Below the pieces are notes generated by a model that was given only the letters and a program-made list of their open reading frames with translations, was not told the origin of the DNA and ran no database searches. Made by a program: the position numbers and the translations under genes. Positions 46,231 through 58,890 of a stretch of DNA of 64,000 bases are shown here, piece after piece. Numbering within the stretch: position 1 is the stretch's first letter; each line of letters opens with the position of its first letter. Source of the DNA: CAWEQO01 sp963811225 (lineage in GTDB: Bacteria; Chloroflexota; Anaerolineae; Anaerolineales; Anaerolineaceae); the NCBI GenBank assembly GCA_963811225.1, contig CAWEQO010000014.1, positions 1 to 64,000 of the forward strand, in the 5' to 3' direction.

Positions 46231-46268
46231 AAAAAAAGAATGAGCGCACCGGCTGCGGTGCGCTCATT
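46231..46268 (-). terminator. Rho-independent terminator of the S1 gene
   Basis: AATGAGCGCACCG and its perfect complement (46239-46268, 13-bp arms, four-base loop) are followed on the minus strand by CTTTTTTTAG. Confidence 0.92.
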
Positions 46269-46279
46269 GATTTTCGTGA

Positions 46280-47779
46280 TTACTCTTCCGTAGCCGGGGG
46301 CTGCTGCTCTTCTTTTTTCTCTTCGGCTTCTGGAGCCTCTGGAGCCGCTTCGGCTTCCGGGGCTTCTTGGGCCACTTCAGCTTCTGGAGCTTCTTGAGCT
46401 TCTTGAGCTACTTCAGCTTCCGGGGCTTCTTCGGCTGCGGGAGCTTCTTGAGCCACTTCAGCTTCCGGGGCTTCCTCGGCTGCGGGGGCTTCTTGGGCCG
46501 CTTCAGCTTCCGGGGCTTCTTGGGCCTCTTCGGCTTCCGGGGTCTCTACAGCTTCCTCAACCTCTGTCTCGTCGTCCTCGATCTCGGTCTCGTCTTCCAG
46601 CAGCGTCTGCCAATCCATGTCGGCATACGCCATCGACTCGACCCGGCGCAGGCTCAGCCCGATACGGTGATTTTGGGGATCGACCTTGATAACCCGCAGG
46701 GTTACCACGTCGCCTTCCTTCAACACCTCTTTCGGGTGCTCGATGCGCTTCTCGCTGATCTCAGAAATGTGGATCAGGCCTTCGAGGTCCTCTTCCAGGC
46801 GGGCAAAGGCGCCGAACTTGGTCAGGCGGGTGATGGTTCCCTCAACCAGCTGGCCTTGCTGGTACTGCTCGGCCTTCTGGATCCAGGGGTCCTCCTGCAG
46901 CTGGCGGATCGAAAGTCCGATGCGCTTCTTATCTTTGTCGATGCTGATGACCTTGACCTTGACTTCCTGGCCAACCTGTAAAACATCGGCTGGGTTGTTG
47001 ATGCGGTCCCAGGAGATCTCTGACAGATGCACCAGGCCGTCGGCTCCGGCGATATTCACGAAAGCGCCGAAATCGGCCAGGCTGGTGACGCGACCGGTGC
47101 GGACTTCGCCTTCGGTCAGCTCTTCGATCACCTTCTCCTTGAGTGACTCACGCGTCTCATTGGAGGCGGCGCGTTCCGAAAGGATCAGGCGGCGGCGATC
47201 ACGATCAACTTCGATCACACACACTTCGATCTCTTCGCTGATCATCTCACTCCAGCGTTCTTCGGGGGTATCTCCGGTGACTTGTGCCCGGCGGGAGAGG
47301 CTCACTTGAGAAGCGGGTACGAAGCCCCGCAGCGTTCCCATCGGTACGATCAATCCACCTTTGTTATACCCAATGATCTCGCTTTCGAAGCTTTCCTTCG
47401 ATTCCATCAGCTCTTCGGCTTCACGCCAGCTGACTTCCTCTCGAGCCCGGACATACGAGAGCACTAGATTCCCATTTGAGTCCTCAGGATTGACGACATA
47501 AACGGGGATTTCTTGCCCGATCGTTAAATTGGCCAATTCATCTGGGGGAATCATGTCGTATTCACGACCACTGATGATGCCCTCTGACTTCGTGCCAACA
47601 CTAACCAGTATCTGGCCAGGGGTGATACTGGCAACCACACCATCTCGAATTTCTCCCTGATGGGGGAAATCGATACCTAGGCCCTCTTTTTCCAACAAGG
47701 AAGCCATGTTGTTGTGGTTCTCATTGTTCTCGTTCTCGGGCATGGCCCCCTGCTCGAGTTGGGCGTCGTTTTGTTCCAT
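46280..47779 (-). CDS. rpsA: 30S ribosomal protein S1 with an acidic repeat tail
   Basis: The 499-residue protein carries four S1 RNA-binding domains (roughly residues 38-106, 120-188, 208-278 and 295-364). Sequences such as GEVRTGRVTSLADFGAFVNIAG and LVEGTITRLTKFGAFARLEEDLEGLIHISEIS are typical. E. coli S1 has six. Residues about 395-499 form a low-complexity acidic tail made of EAPEAEVAQEAPAAEE-type units repeated about ten times. The tail is separate from the RNA-binding part and probably disordered. It stands alone with its own terminator. The ATG at 47779 is supported by GGAG, with some uncertainty. Confidence 0.92.
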   Translation of the reverse strand: MEQNDAQLEQGAMPENENNENHNNMASLLEKEGLGIDFPHQGEIRDGVVASITPGQILVSVGTKSEGIISGREYDMIPPDELANLTIGQEIPVYVVNPEDSNGNLVLSYVRAREEVSWREAEELMESKESFESEIIGYNKGGLIVPMGTLRGFVPASQVSLSRRAQVTGDTPEERWSEMISEEIEVCVIEVDRDRRRLILSERAASNETRESLKEKVIEELTEGEVRTGRVTSLADFGAFVNIAGADGLVHLSEISWDRINNPADVLQVGQEVKVKVISIDKDKKRIGLSIRQLQEDPWIQKAEQYQQGQLVEGTITRLTKFGAFARLEEDLEGLIHISEISEKRIEHPKEVLKEGDVVTLRVIKVDPQNHRIGLSLRRVESMAYADMDWQTLLEDETEIEDDETEVEEAVETPEAEEAQEAPEAEAAQEAPAAEEAPEAEVAQEAPAAEEAPEAEVAQEAQEAPEAEVAQEAPEAEAAPEAPEAEEKKEEQQPPATEE

Positions 47780-47920
47780 ACGTTCTCTGTACTCCGGTTA
47801 AAAAAGGTTAGACCTGATTATAAGGGGTTAATACAATATTTGCAAGCCTTTATTAAGAAGCGCAGGCATGCATTATTAACCTGGTCTTTTATCAGATCAG
47901 ATTGATCCAGCAAGCTGTGC

Positions 47921-47955
47921 AAGAAACCGGGCTTCTGACAGAAACCCGGTTTCTT
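47921..47955 (-). terminator. Hairpin after secA
   Basis: AAGAAACCGGG and CCCGGTTTCTT (11-bp perfect arms) lie eight bases beyond the secA stop. Confidence 0.75.
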
Positions 47956-47963
47956 CCTGCATT

Positions 47964-52043
<4,080 letters not shown>

Positions 52044-52190
52044 AAGTTCACCTTTCCTGTGTAACCTACGAATTATAGCATGAGTACATGAGGGAATTTT
52101 AATTGAGCTGCCCTGCAAGCGCCCCTGAATTTCTTCCTTGTTCGACGCTGCGCGATCGCTTCCCGCTCTACGGCGATCGCAACAGTGTGG

Positions 52191-52760
52191 CTACGATTTC
52201 CCTTTCCTCTTGTCCTGTTCCTGCACAAAGCGGCTCATCAAGCCTAACGTCGACCGCTGCAGCAAGATCAACATCAGCGTCATCAACAGCGCCAATGCGA
52301 ACAAGGCCAAATCGCTGGCGAACTCGCCCCCCAGCCCGAACAGCAGCGAGGTCGACACCGCCGGAGGATGCACGGCGTTCAGCACGATCATCAACACGAT
52401 GGTGAGGATCATGGCTGCTCCCACGCCGAAATAATTTTTGCCCAGCAGCGTGAACGACGCATACCCCGCCAGCGCCCCAACCATCTGCGAGATGACCAGT
52501 GTGCGCCCGTTGTTCATCTTGTTGCTGGGGTTGATGTAAATCAGGAAGGCGCTGGAGGCCAGCGAGGTGAACAGCACCGCCCGGCTCGACAAGAACCCCA
52601 CCAGCGCGATGACCAGCAGCACCGTCACGGTCGGCAGCGCCGCCAGGATCAGCTCCTGCCAGATGCTCAGGTTGCGCCCAATGAGCAGCTCCATCGGCCG
52701 CGGCTCTTTCTCCTTCTGTTTAGTCTTTTTCGATTCGGATTGATGCGCTTGCTTGCTCAC
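52191..52760 (-). CDS. HPP family membrane protein
   Basis: The 189-residue protein has four or five membrane helices and the defining VHPPAVSTSLLFGLGG motif (His-Pro-Pro). Charged Lys/Gln-rich ends (SKKTKQKEKEPRP and QEQDKRKGKS) are cytoplasmic. HPP proteins have been linked to nitrite transport or other anion transport in some plants and cyanobacteria, but the role in this setting is unknown. The start ATG at 52760 is weakly supported. The gene stands alone. Confidence 0.8.
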   Translation of the reverse strand: MSKQAHQSESKKTKQKEKEPRPMELLIGRNLSIWQELILAALPTVTVLLVIALVGFLSSRAVLFTSLASSAFLIYINPSNKMNNGRTLVISQMVGALAGYASFTLLGKNYFGVGAAMILTIVLMIVLNAVHPPAVSTSLLFGLGGEFASDLALFALALLMTLMLILLQRSTLGLMSRFVQEQDKRKGKS

Positions 52761-52811
52761 TCGCTTCTCCTTCCCCCTTCCTCATTTTACCAAAATGAGA
52801 AGCACGCTGGG

Positions 52812-52871
52812 ACACGGAGACGCGGTGGCAAAGAGATCGAAACCGATCTCTTTGCCACCGCGTCTCCGTGT
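52812..52871. repeat. Perfect 28-bp-arm inverted repeat
   Basis: Perfect 28-bp arms (52812-52839 and 52844-52871) flank an AAAC loop, 51 bases upstream of the HPP start. The arms contain GGAGACGCGGTGGCAAAGAG. Confidence 0.85.
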
Positions 52872-52885
52872 ATCCCGGTCTGGCG

Positions 52886-53017
52886 CTAACGCTTGCCGTC
52901 TTGGCGGATATGCTTTTTCTCGCACTCCTGCTTGCGAGGCGCCTTGGGCTCTTGCGGTTTCTCAACCGGGCGCTGTGGCCAATGATCTTTAATTATTTTC
53001 TGCGGAAGTTGTAGCAT
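52886..53017 (-). CDS. Possible small protein (43 residues) overlapping another frame
   Basis: An open frame starts at an ATG inside the end of the Cys-rich protein gene, in another frame, and continues as a Lys/Pro-rich segment (QRPVEKPQEPKAPRKQECEKK). No ribosome binding site is visible. It could be a real overlapping gene, or the original C-terminus of the Cys-rich protein read after a frame shift, as its sequence is unusually protein-like. Low confidence. Confidence 0.25.
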   Translation of the reverse strand: MLQLPQKIIKDHWPQRPVEKPQEPKAPRKQECEKKHIRQDGKR

Positions 53018-53178
53018 TGACATAAGCGTTGATTGAGCTTGCACCTGCCTTCATAAAACACGCACTCCCTGCAGTCATTGAATTGCTTCTTTGCAGGGAG
53101 CGCACTTTTGATTTCGGAAGGATACGCGGGGCGTGTCCCTTTCGAATAACGGCGATACAGCTTCTCGTAGATTGCCAT
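52993..53178 (-). CDS. Small cysteine-rich protein (61 residues)
   Basis: The protein starts MAIYEKLYRRYSKGTRPAYPS and ends in a cluster DCRECVFYEGRCKLNQRLCQCYNF with six cysteines in a Cys-x2-Cys, Cys, Cys-x-Cys layout that could bind a metal. AAAGGGG lies just before ATG 53178. It is read toward the HPP gene, with a hairpin between them. No family was recognised; its position and ribosome binding site support it as a real gene. Confidence 0.6.
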   Translation of the reverse strand: MAIYEKLYRRYSKGTRPAYPSEIKSALPAKKQFNDCRECVFYEGRCKLNQRLCQCYNFRRK

Positions 53179-53340
53179 CGTTACCCCTTTCCACTAATCG
53201 TTCTTCCCTCCTAATCTCAGTGTGCTACCGGTAACTTATATTTTTATTGTAGCAAATTTTCCAATGATTTTTTAACAAAAATATTAACCCCCAGTTAAGA
53301 ACTTGTTAGGAATCTGACAGCGGCGCCCCCTCACAAAAAA
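53179..53340. other. Short AT-rich intergenic region
   Basis: About 160 bases of AT-rich DNA lie between the Cys-rich gene and the lpdA terminator (53335-53373). A TTGTAGCAAA and TATATT cluster suggests the promoter of the Cys-rich gene. No gene is seen. Confidence 0.35.
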
Positions 53341-53373
53341 AGGTCCTGGGGATTTCCAAAATCCTCAGGACCT
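53335..53373 (-). terminator. Rho-independent terminator of lpdA
   Basis: AGGTCCTGGGGATTT pairs with AAATCCTCAGGACCT (one G-T pair), and a TTTTTT run follows on the minus strand. Confidence 0.92.
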
Positions 53374-53396
53374 GATCCTCACAAACCTAAACGCGC

Positions 53397-54812
53397 CTAT
53401 TGGTGGATGCTGTGGCCCTCTGCGTCCTCGGCCGCCTCCTTCAGCGCCTCCGACAGCGTCGGGTGGATGTGCACGTTGCGCGCCACCTCGTTCGTGGTCA
53501 GCTCCATCATCTGGGCGATGGTCAGCTCGGGCAGCAGCTCACTCACCTCCGGCCCGATCAGGTGCGCCCCCAGGATTTCACCATAGCGCTCGTCGGTTAC
53601 CACCTTGACGAATCCAACTCCCTCGCCCAGGCCGAGCGCCTTGCCGTTGGCGATGAAGTTGAAGCGCCCGATCTTGACCTCGTAGCCCTGCTCGCGTGCC
53701 TGCGCTTCGGTGAGACCGAAGCTGGCGACCTGCGGGATCGAGAACACTGCGCGCGGCATCATGGTGTAATCCAGCGTGACTGTCTCGACCCCGGCAATCG
53801 TCTCGGCCGCCACGATGCCCATGGCCGAGGCCACGTGCGCCAGCAGCAGCTCACCGGTCACGTCGCCAATGGCGTAGATGCCCGGCACGCTGGTCTGCAT
53901 GTGCTCGTCCACCTGGATGAAGCCGCGCTGGTTGAGCTGCACGCCCACATCCTCCAGCCCGATGCCCTGCGTGTTGGGCTTGAAGCCGATCGCCATCAGG
54001 GCTTGATCGGCTTCGATGGTCTTCTCACCCTCGTCGCCGCTCACCGTGACGCGCACGCCGCTGTCGGTCTTCTCGATCTTCTGCAGCTTGTGCCCGGTTA
54101 GCAGCTCGAAGCCGCGCCGCTTGTAGATCTTGGACAGCTCCTTGCTGACGTCCTCGTCCTCCAGGGGCAGGATGCGGGGCAGCATCTCGACGATGGTCAC
54201 CTGCGAGCCGTACGAGTTCCAGACCGTGCCGAACTCGATCCCAATCGGCCCGCCACCCACGATCACCACCTTTTCCGGGCGAGTGGTCTGCAAGATCGCC
54301 TCCCAGTAGCTGACCACCTTCTCCCCGTCGATCTCTACATTCGGGATGGAAGCCGCGTGCGCGCCGGTGGCGACGATCAGGTTCTTGGCCTTCAGCTCTT
54401 GCGTTTTACCGTCCTCGCCGGTCACCTGCACGGTATCCTTGGCGGTCAGCTTGGCCGTGCCCATGTGCACGTCGATCTTGTTCTTGCGCATCAAGAAGCC
54501 CACGCCTTTGACCAGCCGCTCCGATACCTTACGGCTGCGGTCGACCGCCACGGAATAATCCAGCTGTAAGTTGTCGAAGGAGAAGCCAAACTCCTTGGAA
54601 CGCTCGCGCAGCGTGTGCGCCACGTCCGCATTTTTGAGCAAGGATTTCGAGGGGATGCAGCCCACATTCAGGCAGATGCCGCCCAAAAATTCCTTCTCTA
54701 TGATGGCCGTCTTCAGCCCCAGCTGCGCCGCCCGGATAGCTGCCACATATCCGCCCGGCCCCGAGCCGATCACAACCACGTCGTAAGGTGAATTCGCTTG
54801 ATTTTCACTCAT
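53397..54812 (-). CDS. lpdA: Dihydrolipoyl dehydrogenase
   Basis: The 471-residue FAD enzyme re-oxidises the lipoyl group of 2-oxo acid dehydrogenase complexes or the glycine cleavage system, passing electrons to NAD+. The FAD motif reads VVIGSGPGGYVAAIRAAQLG. The redox-active disulphide is Cys47/Cys52 in GGICLNVGCIPSK, the NAD motif is VVIVGGGPIGIEFG, and the catalytic His-Glu pair is in NVHIHPTLSEAL. GGAAAGGG supports ATG 54812. No E1 or E2 genes are adjacent. Confidence 0.96.
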   Translation of the reverse strand: MSENQANSPYDVVVIGSGPGGYVAAIRAAQLGLKTAIIEKEFLGGICLNVGCIPSKSLLKNADVAHTLRERSKEFGFSFDNLQLDYSVAVDRSRKVSERLVKGVGFLMRKNKIDVHMGTAKLTAKDTVQVTGEDGKTQELKAKNLIVATGAHAASIPNVEIDGEKVVSYWEAILQTTRPEKVVIVGGGPIGIEFGTVWNSYGSQVTIVEMLPRILPLEDEDVSKELSKIYKRRGFELLTGHKLQKIEKTDSGVRVTVSGDEGEKTIEADQALMAIGFKPNTQGIGLEDVGVQLNQRGFIQVDEHMQTSVPGIYAIGDVTGELLLAHVASAMGIVAAETIAGVETVTLDYTMMPRAVFSIPQVASFGLTEAQAREQGYEVKIGRFNFIANGKALGLGEGVGFVKVVTDERYGEILGAHLIGPEVSELLPELTIAQMMELTTNEVARNVHIHPTLSEALKEAAEDAEGHSIHQ

Positions 54813-55220
54813 GTTAACCCTTTCCACAGGCCCCCAAGGCCTGGATAAATGATTTCCCACTAAAATGACTGTTTTATTTTACTATGTACAGAGCAAAGAG
54901 AGTAGACGAATGTTGAAAAAAAGTAACTATTCAGGCAGATACCGTAGCCCCAGGCATCCTCGTCGCACGTCGCACGTAGCCCCAGGCATCCCTGCCTGGG
55001 GTTCTTGGCGTACAAGGCACACCGGCCGATAAAAGATGGAACATTCTACCCGCCGGCTACCCCAGGCAGGGATGCCTGGGGCTACGTGCGACGAGGATGC
55101 CTGGGCTACGTTATCTGCCTGAGTAGCTGCGAAAAAAGAAGACCTGGAATCATAAATACTTCCCGGCAGCAGGTCGCTGCCGGGAAGTATTTATGATCCT
55201 TTATTCTCTATGTTGTTCCT
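54813..55220. repeat. Large inverted repeat array and terminator
   Basis: An inverted repeat about 190 bases long (54931-55122) is built from GTAGCCCCAGGCATCC units, ending in TCAGGCAGAT and ATCTGCCTGA on its outer sides. It carries GTCGCACGTAGCC and ACGAGGATGCCTGG blocks. A separate hairpin with perfect 22-bp arms and an AGGTC loop lies at 55149-55197 and probably ends the beta-helix protein gene on the minus strand. No gene is seen. Confidence 0.8.
55149..55197 (-). terminator. Perfect 22-bp-arm hairpin after the beta-helix gene
   Basis: Perfect 22-bp arms (55149-55170 and 55176-55197) flank AGGTC, 23 bases beyond the stop at 55221. Confidence 0.8.
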
Positions 55221-58200
55221 TTACCTCACCTTAAAGAAACGCGGTGGGCTCCACGGACCGGCGTATCCCAGCCCGTTGATCGCCCGCACCCGCCAGAAGT
55301 ATTTCCCTGGCTCCAGCGTCCCGGCCACACAGCTTGGGTCCGCAACGGTGATGATCTGATCCGGGCTTTTGAAGCCCGCAGTCGTGTCAATCTGGACCTC
55401 GTACGTGTTCGCCTGAGCGAGCTTGACCGGGGGAACGACCCTCCAGGTCAGGGTGGGCGTGTTCAAATCGGCATCCGCTTCGTTCTTCGGCATCCACAGC
55501 ACCGGTCTAAAAACCCCAGGCGTAACCGTGAATGAGCCGCCCGGCAGCCATCCGGACCATTGTCCGCCTTCGCGATACTGGATCCGCCAGTAATATTTCT
55601 GGTACGAAAGCCCTCGGGCTGCGTAAGAGGTGCTCTTTCCCGACAAGTCTTTGTGGACGATGACATCGTTGAAACCGGCATCCGTGGCGATTTCGAGCTG
55701 CAGCTGGTCGAACCGTTTGGCGGTGATCCAGCTCAGCCTGGCCGATTTGTTCCTCGTGAAGGCATCCATCTGAGGGGACCGCAGCAGGGTGACTGCGAAC
55801 CGGGCAGGCATGCTCCAACCGGAGGCGTTGCCGTTCGCGTCTACCGAGCTGACCCGCCAGTAATACTCGCCGTAGTTCAGGGCGCGATCGTTAGGCAGCC
55901 GGTAAATGTTTTTGGTCGTAGTCTCTTCTAAGACAACGTTGGTAAAGCCGGCATCTTCGGCCACTTGCAGGGTGTATTCCAACACCCCCCTTCCCTTCGA
56001 CCAAACGAACATCTGGTTCGTGGGAGGCATATACCAGCCGTCCTTGGGCCGGTAGAGCCTGGAGACGCCTGGGGCCACGCGGTCGAGGATGAACGAGTAT
56101 TCACTGCTCCACGGGCCAACTTCGTTGTAAGCGTTAATGCCGCGCACCCGCCAGAAGTATTTGCCATCCGGTAGCGTGCCGCCGCTGAAGCTGGTGCCGT
56201 TGACCACTTCATTGACTACCAGGTTCGAGAAGCTGCGGTTGCGGCTGACATGGATGCGATACTTGGCAGCGTTGGCGTCCGATTCCCACCCAAAGTCGAA
56301 GGTGGGGGTGTTGATGAAGGCATTGTTGGCCGGTGAAGTCAGGAGCACCTGCTCAGGGGTCTGGTCCGAGCCGGTCTCAAAAGCAGCCGTCACCGTCTGG
56401 GCCGCGTTGACCATCAGATCGCAGTCGTTCATGCCCGAGCAGCCCCCGCCGCTCCAACCGGCGAACTGCGAGCCAATCTCCGGGCTGGCGATCAGCTTGA
56501 TCGTGGTTCCTTCGCCGAACGAGTAGCTGCAGGTCGGTCCGCAGTTAATCCCGCTCGGGACGCTGATCACGTCGCCGATGCCGTCGCCGGTGCGGTTGAC
56601 CGTGATGGCGTAATAGGTGTCATTGCCCTGGCCCTGCACGCTGAAGGTGTAGGGGTTCTCATCGCTGTCGTTGTTGTCGATGCTGATCGTAGCGACGCGT
56701 GTCCCGCCCAAGGTGGGGTTGAAGGTGATCTCGAACGAGACCGATTGGTTCACGCCGATCTTGGCGGGCGGTTGTTTCGTCACCTTGAAATCTGACGCTG
56801 CCGCCCCGCCGACCATGATGATGGGACTGCCGGTCAACTGCAGGTTGGACGAACCGGTGTTGGCAATTGTGAACCGGTGAGTCACCTTGGTATTGTCCAC
56901 GTGGGTCTCACCGAAGTCTGTCCCGTCGCCGGTGTTAGGGGTAACGTCGCCGCTGGCGATCGAAACGCTCCCGTCGCCTGAACGCACGTCCATCTCCGGC
57001 GCGCAGGCCAGGGTGGCGGCAGAGGCGATTTCGGAATACTCCGAGAAGCTGTCGTCACCGCTGCGGTGAGCGCGCACCCGGTAGGTGTAAGACTTGTTGC
57101 AGGCCAGACCGGTGTTGCTGAAGGTGGTCGTGTTGGCCGTTACGCTGCCCACCTGCGACCATTGGCCCGTGTCGCCGGTTGAACGTTCAATCCGGAAGTC
57201 ACTCTCGTCGGCCGAGTTGTCCGTCCAGCTCAAGTTGATCTGCGCCGGCGAAACCGCCTGGGCGCTCAGGTTGGTGGGCGCGGGCGGCGGCAGGCACGAC
57301 TGCGTGGCGGCGGTAGCCACGTTGGAATAGGCCGAGAACTGCCCGTCCGAAGCGCGGTAAGCCCGCACGCGGAAGGAATACGGCGTGTCGCAGGTCAGGC
57401 CGGTGCTGGAATAGCTGGCAGCGTTCGGCCCCAGCTGAGCGATCTCGCTCCAGCCACCGCCGGCTTGCGAGCGTTCAACCCGGTACTCGTCCTCATCCGC
57501 GGCGTTATCATTCCAGGTCAAATTGATCTGCGTGGGTGAAAAGGCTTTTGCGGTCAGGCTGCCCGGCTTCTTCGGCCCATCGAACGGGAAGGCGCCCATG
57601 TCGTTGCGGCTGCCGTCCGGGTCGTTCTGCGCCCCTGCCGGATTTCCGGCGTCAATCGCCGGGGACTGAGGGGTGAGGCGATAGTCGCTGCCCGGGTTGA
57701 CAAACTGCGGATCGAGCAGGATGACGCCGGTACCCAGGCTGACTGAGCCGCTGGTGTCGCCGGAGCCGTTCTGCCAGAAATCGCTGTAGGTCACCGGGAC
57801 GTTGGGCGCGCCGCTGGCCGTCAGGATACCGTAGCCATCGTTGCCCGTCACGATGCTGTTCATCACCTTGCCAGAGGCTGCGCTGGCATGCACGCGCAAA
57901 CCGCTGCCCTGGTTATCGGCCAGGGTGACGTTGGTCAGGTTGGCGTTGGACGACTGTATGACGTAGACGCCATCTTGGACGTTTTGATCGATCAGGCTGT
58001 GATCGGCATTCAAAGTGCCCGCGACGATGATGCCCCATCCCAGGTTTTTATAGATGCGAGCCCGATTGAGATTGAGCGTCGCTGCTACGTCGACGATGAT
58101 CCCGGCATTGGCGACCTCAATGCTGTAGCCGCTGCCGGAATTTGTAAAGCCAATATCGTTCAGCGTGACGGTCAAGGTGTTATCGATCCACAGGCCCTTT

Positions 58201-58514
58201 TCGACGCCGTCGGCATTGACGATGGTGGCGGTCATGCCTGCGCCGGTGATGGTCACGTTGCGGTGGATGATCAGATGCTCGTGATAGGTCCCCGCGGCGA
58301 CGGTGATCTCGTCGTCGGTCGCGGCTTTCTCAATCGCCGCCTGGATCGTGGCGCACGCCTCAGAGAGCGACAGGCAGGAGTTGCTGTCGTTCCCCGAGGG
58401 AGAGACATACCAGTTGGTGCTGGCGTGTGCGGTCGAAACAACCGACCCGACTGCCGCTGTCGCCAATGCAGCTACGAACAGCAGCCTGAACAAAATACGG
58501 AATGCTCGGTTCAT
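55221..58514 (-). CDS. Large secreted beta-helix and Fn3 protein
   Basis: The 1097-residue protein is exported: signal peptide residues 1-30 end in STAHA. In order it shows a DUF1565-like start (WYVSPSGNDSNSC), a right-handed parallel beta-helix (about 60-310), and two fibronectin III domains (about 325-510). A choice-of-anchor D segment (ETHVDNTKVTHRFTIANTG) follows, then a divergent InlB-type repeat (SPEIGSQFAGWSGGGC), and at least four Fn3-like domains with the YFWRVR motif. AGGGGAC supports ATG 58514. No enzyme active site is obvious. It could be an adhesin, matrix protein or polysaccharide-binding protein. Confidence 0.8.
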   Translation of the reverse strand: MNRAFRILFRLLFVAALATAAVGSVVSTAHASTNWYVSPSGNDSNSCLSLSEACATIQAAIEKAATDDEITVAAGTYHEHLIIHRNVTITGAGMTATIVNADGVEKGLWIDNTLTVTLNDIGFTNSGSGYSIEVANAGIIVDVAATLNLNRARIYKNLGWGIIVAGTLNADHSLIDQNVQDGVYVIQSSNANLTNVTLADNQGSGLRVHASAASGKVMNSIVTGNDGYGILTASGAPNVPVTYSDFWQNGSGDTSGSVSLGTGVILLDPQFVNPGSDYRLTPQSPAIDAGNPAGAQNDPDGSRNDMGAFPFDGPKKPGSLTAKAFSPTQINLTWNDNAADEDEYRVERSQAGGGWSEIAQLGPNAASYSSTGLTCDTPYSFRVRAYRASDGQFSAYSNVATAATQSCLPPPAPTNLSAQAVSPAQINLSWTDNSADESDFRIERSTGDTGQWSQVGSVTANTTTFSNTGLACNKSYTYRVRAHRSGDDSFSEYSEIASAATLACAPEMDVRSGDGSVSIASGDVTPNTGDGTDFGETHVDNTKVTHRFTIANTGSSNLQLTGSPIIMVGGAAASDFKVTKQPPAKIGVNQSVSFEITFNPTLGGTRVATISIDNNDSDENPYTFSVQGQGNDTYYAITVNRTGDGIGDVISVPSGINCGPTCSYSFGEGTTIKLIASPEIGSQFAGWSGGGCSGMNDCDLMVNAAQTVTAAFETGSDQTPEQVLLTSPANNAFINTPTFDFGWESDANAAKYRIHVSRNRSFSNLVVNEVVNGTSFSGGTLPDGKYFWRVRGINAYNEVGPWSSEYSFILDRVAPGVSRLYRPKDGWYMPPTNQMFVWSKGRGVLEYTLQVAEDAGFTNVVLEETTTKNIYRLPNDRALNYGEYYWRVSSVDANGNASGWSMPARFAVTLLRSPQMDAFTRNKSARLSWITAKRFDQLQLEIATDAGFNDVIVHKDLSGKSTSYAARGLSYQKYYWRIQYREGGQWSGWLPGGSFTVTPGVFRPVLWMPKNEADADLNTPTLTWRVVPPVKLAQANTYEVQIDTTAGFKSPDQIITVADPSCVAGTLEPGKYFWRVRAINGLGYAGPWSPPRFFKVR

Positions 58515-58833
58515 GAAAGTCCCCTCTATGCAGTTGGAATGAAAAGTTGAGAACCCCCGCTGGACGAAAACGCGACCCACCGAGGAAATGATCCGCAGGG
58601 AATGCTGCTGCGGGACGAGTGGCTGCCGTACGTCTAAGTTATCAATGCCGATTTTTGCTTCGCGCCCTCATACACCCCTAATTTGCGCACAAACGTTCAC
58701 AAGAATACTGAACAATTAAAATTATATGACTTAACCGCTGCTTTGAAAAGGGGTTAACACAAGATCATCCCGATGCCCTTTTAGCGTCTCACTGCGTCCA
58801 GGAACCGACTGCGATGGACATTTTAAATCGAAC
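58515..58833. other. Upstream region of the beta-helix gene
   Basis: About 320 bases lie between the beta-helix gene start and the terminator hairpin of the aldo/keto reductase gene. AT-rich stretches near 58710-58740 may hold the promoter. No gene is seen. Confidence 0.35.
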
Positions 58834-58874
58834 AGGGGTGTTCACAGGAGATATTTCCTCCTGTGAACACCCCT
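58834..58874 (-). terminator. Perfect 17-bp-arm hairpin after the aldo/keto reductase gene
   Basis: AGGGGTGTTCACAGGAG and its perfect complement flank a seven-base loop, 17 bases beyond the reductase stop. AAAAT lies on the plus-strand side; no T-tract is obvious on the minus strand. Confidence 0.8.
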
Positions 58875-58890
58875 AAAATCAATTTCAACC

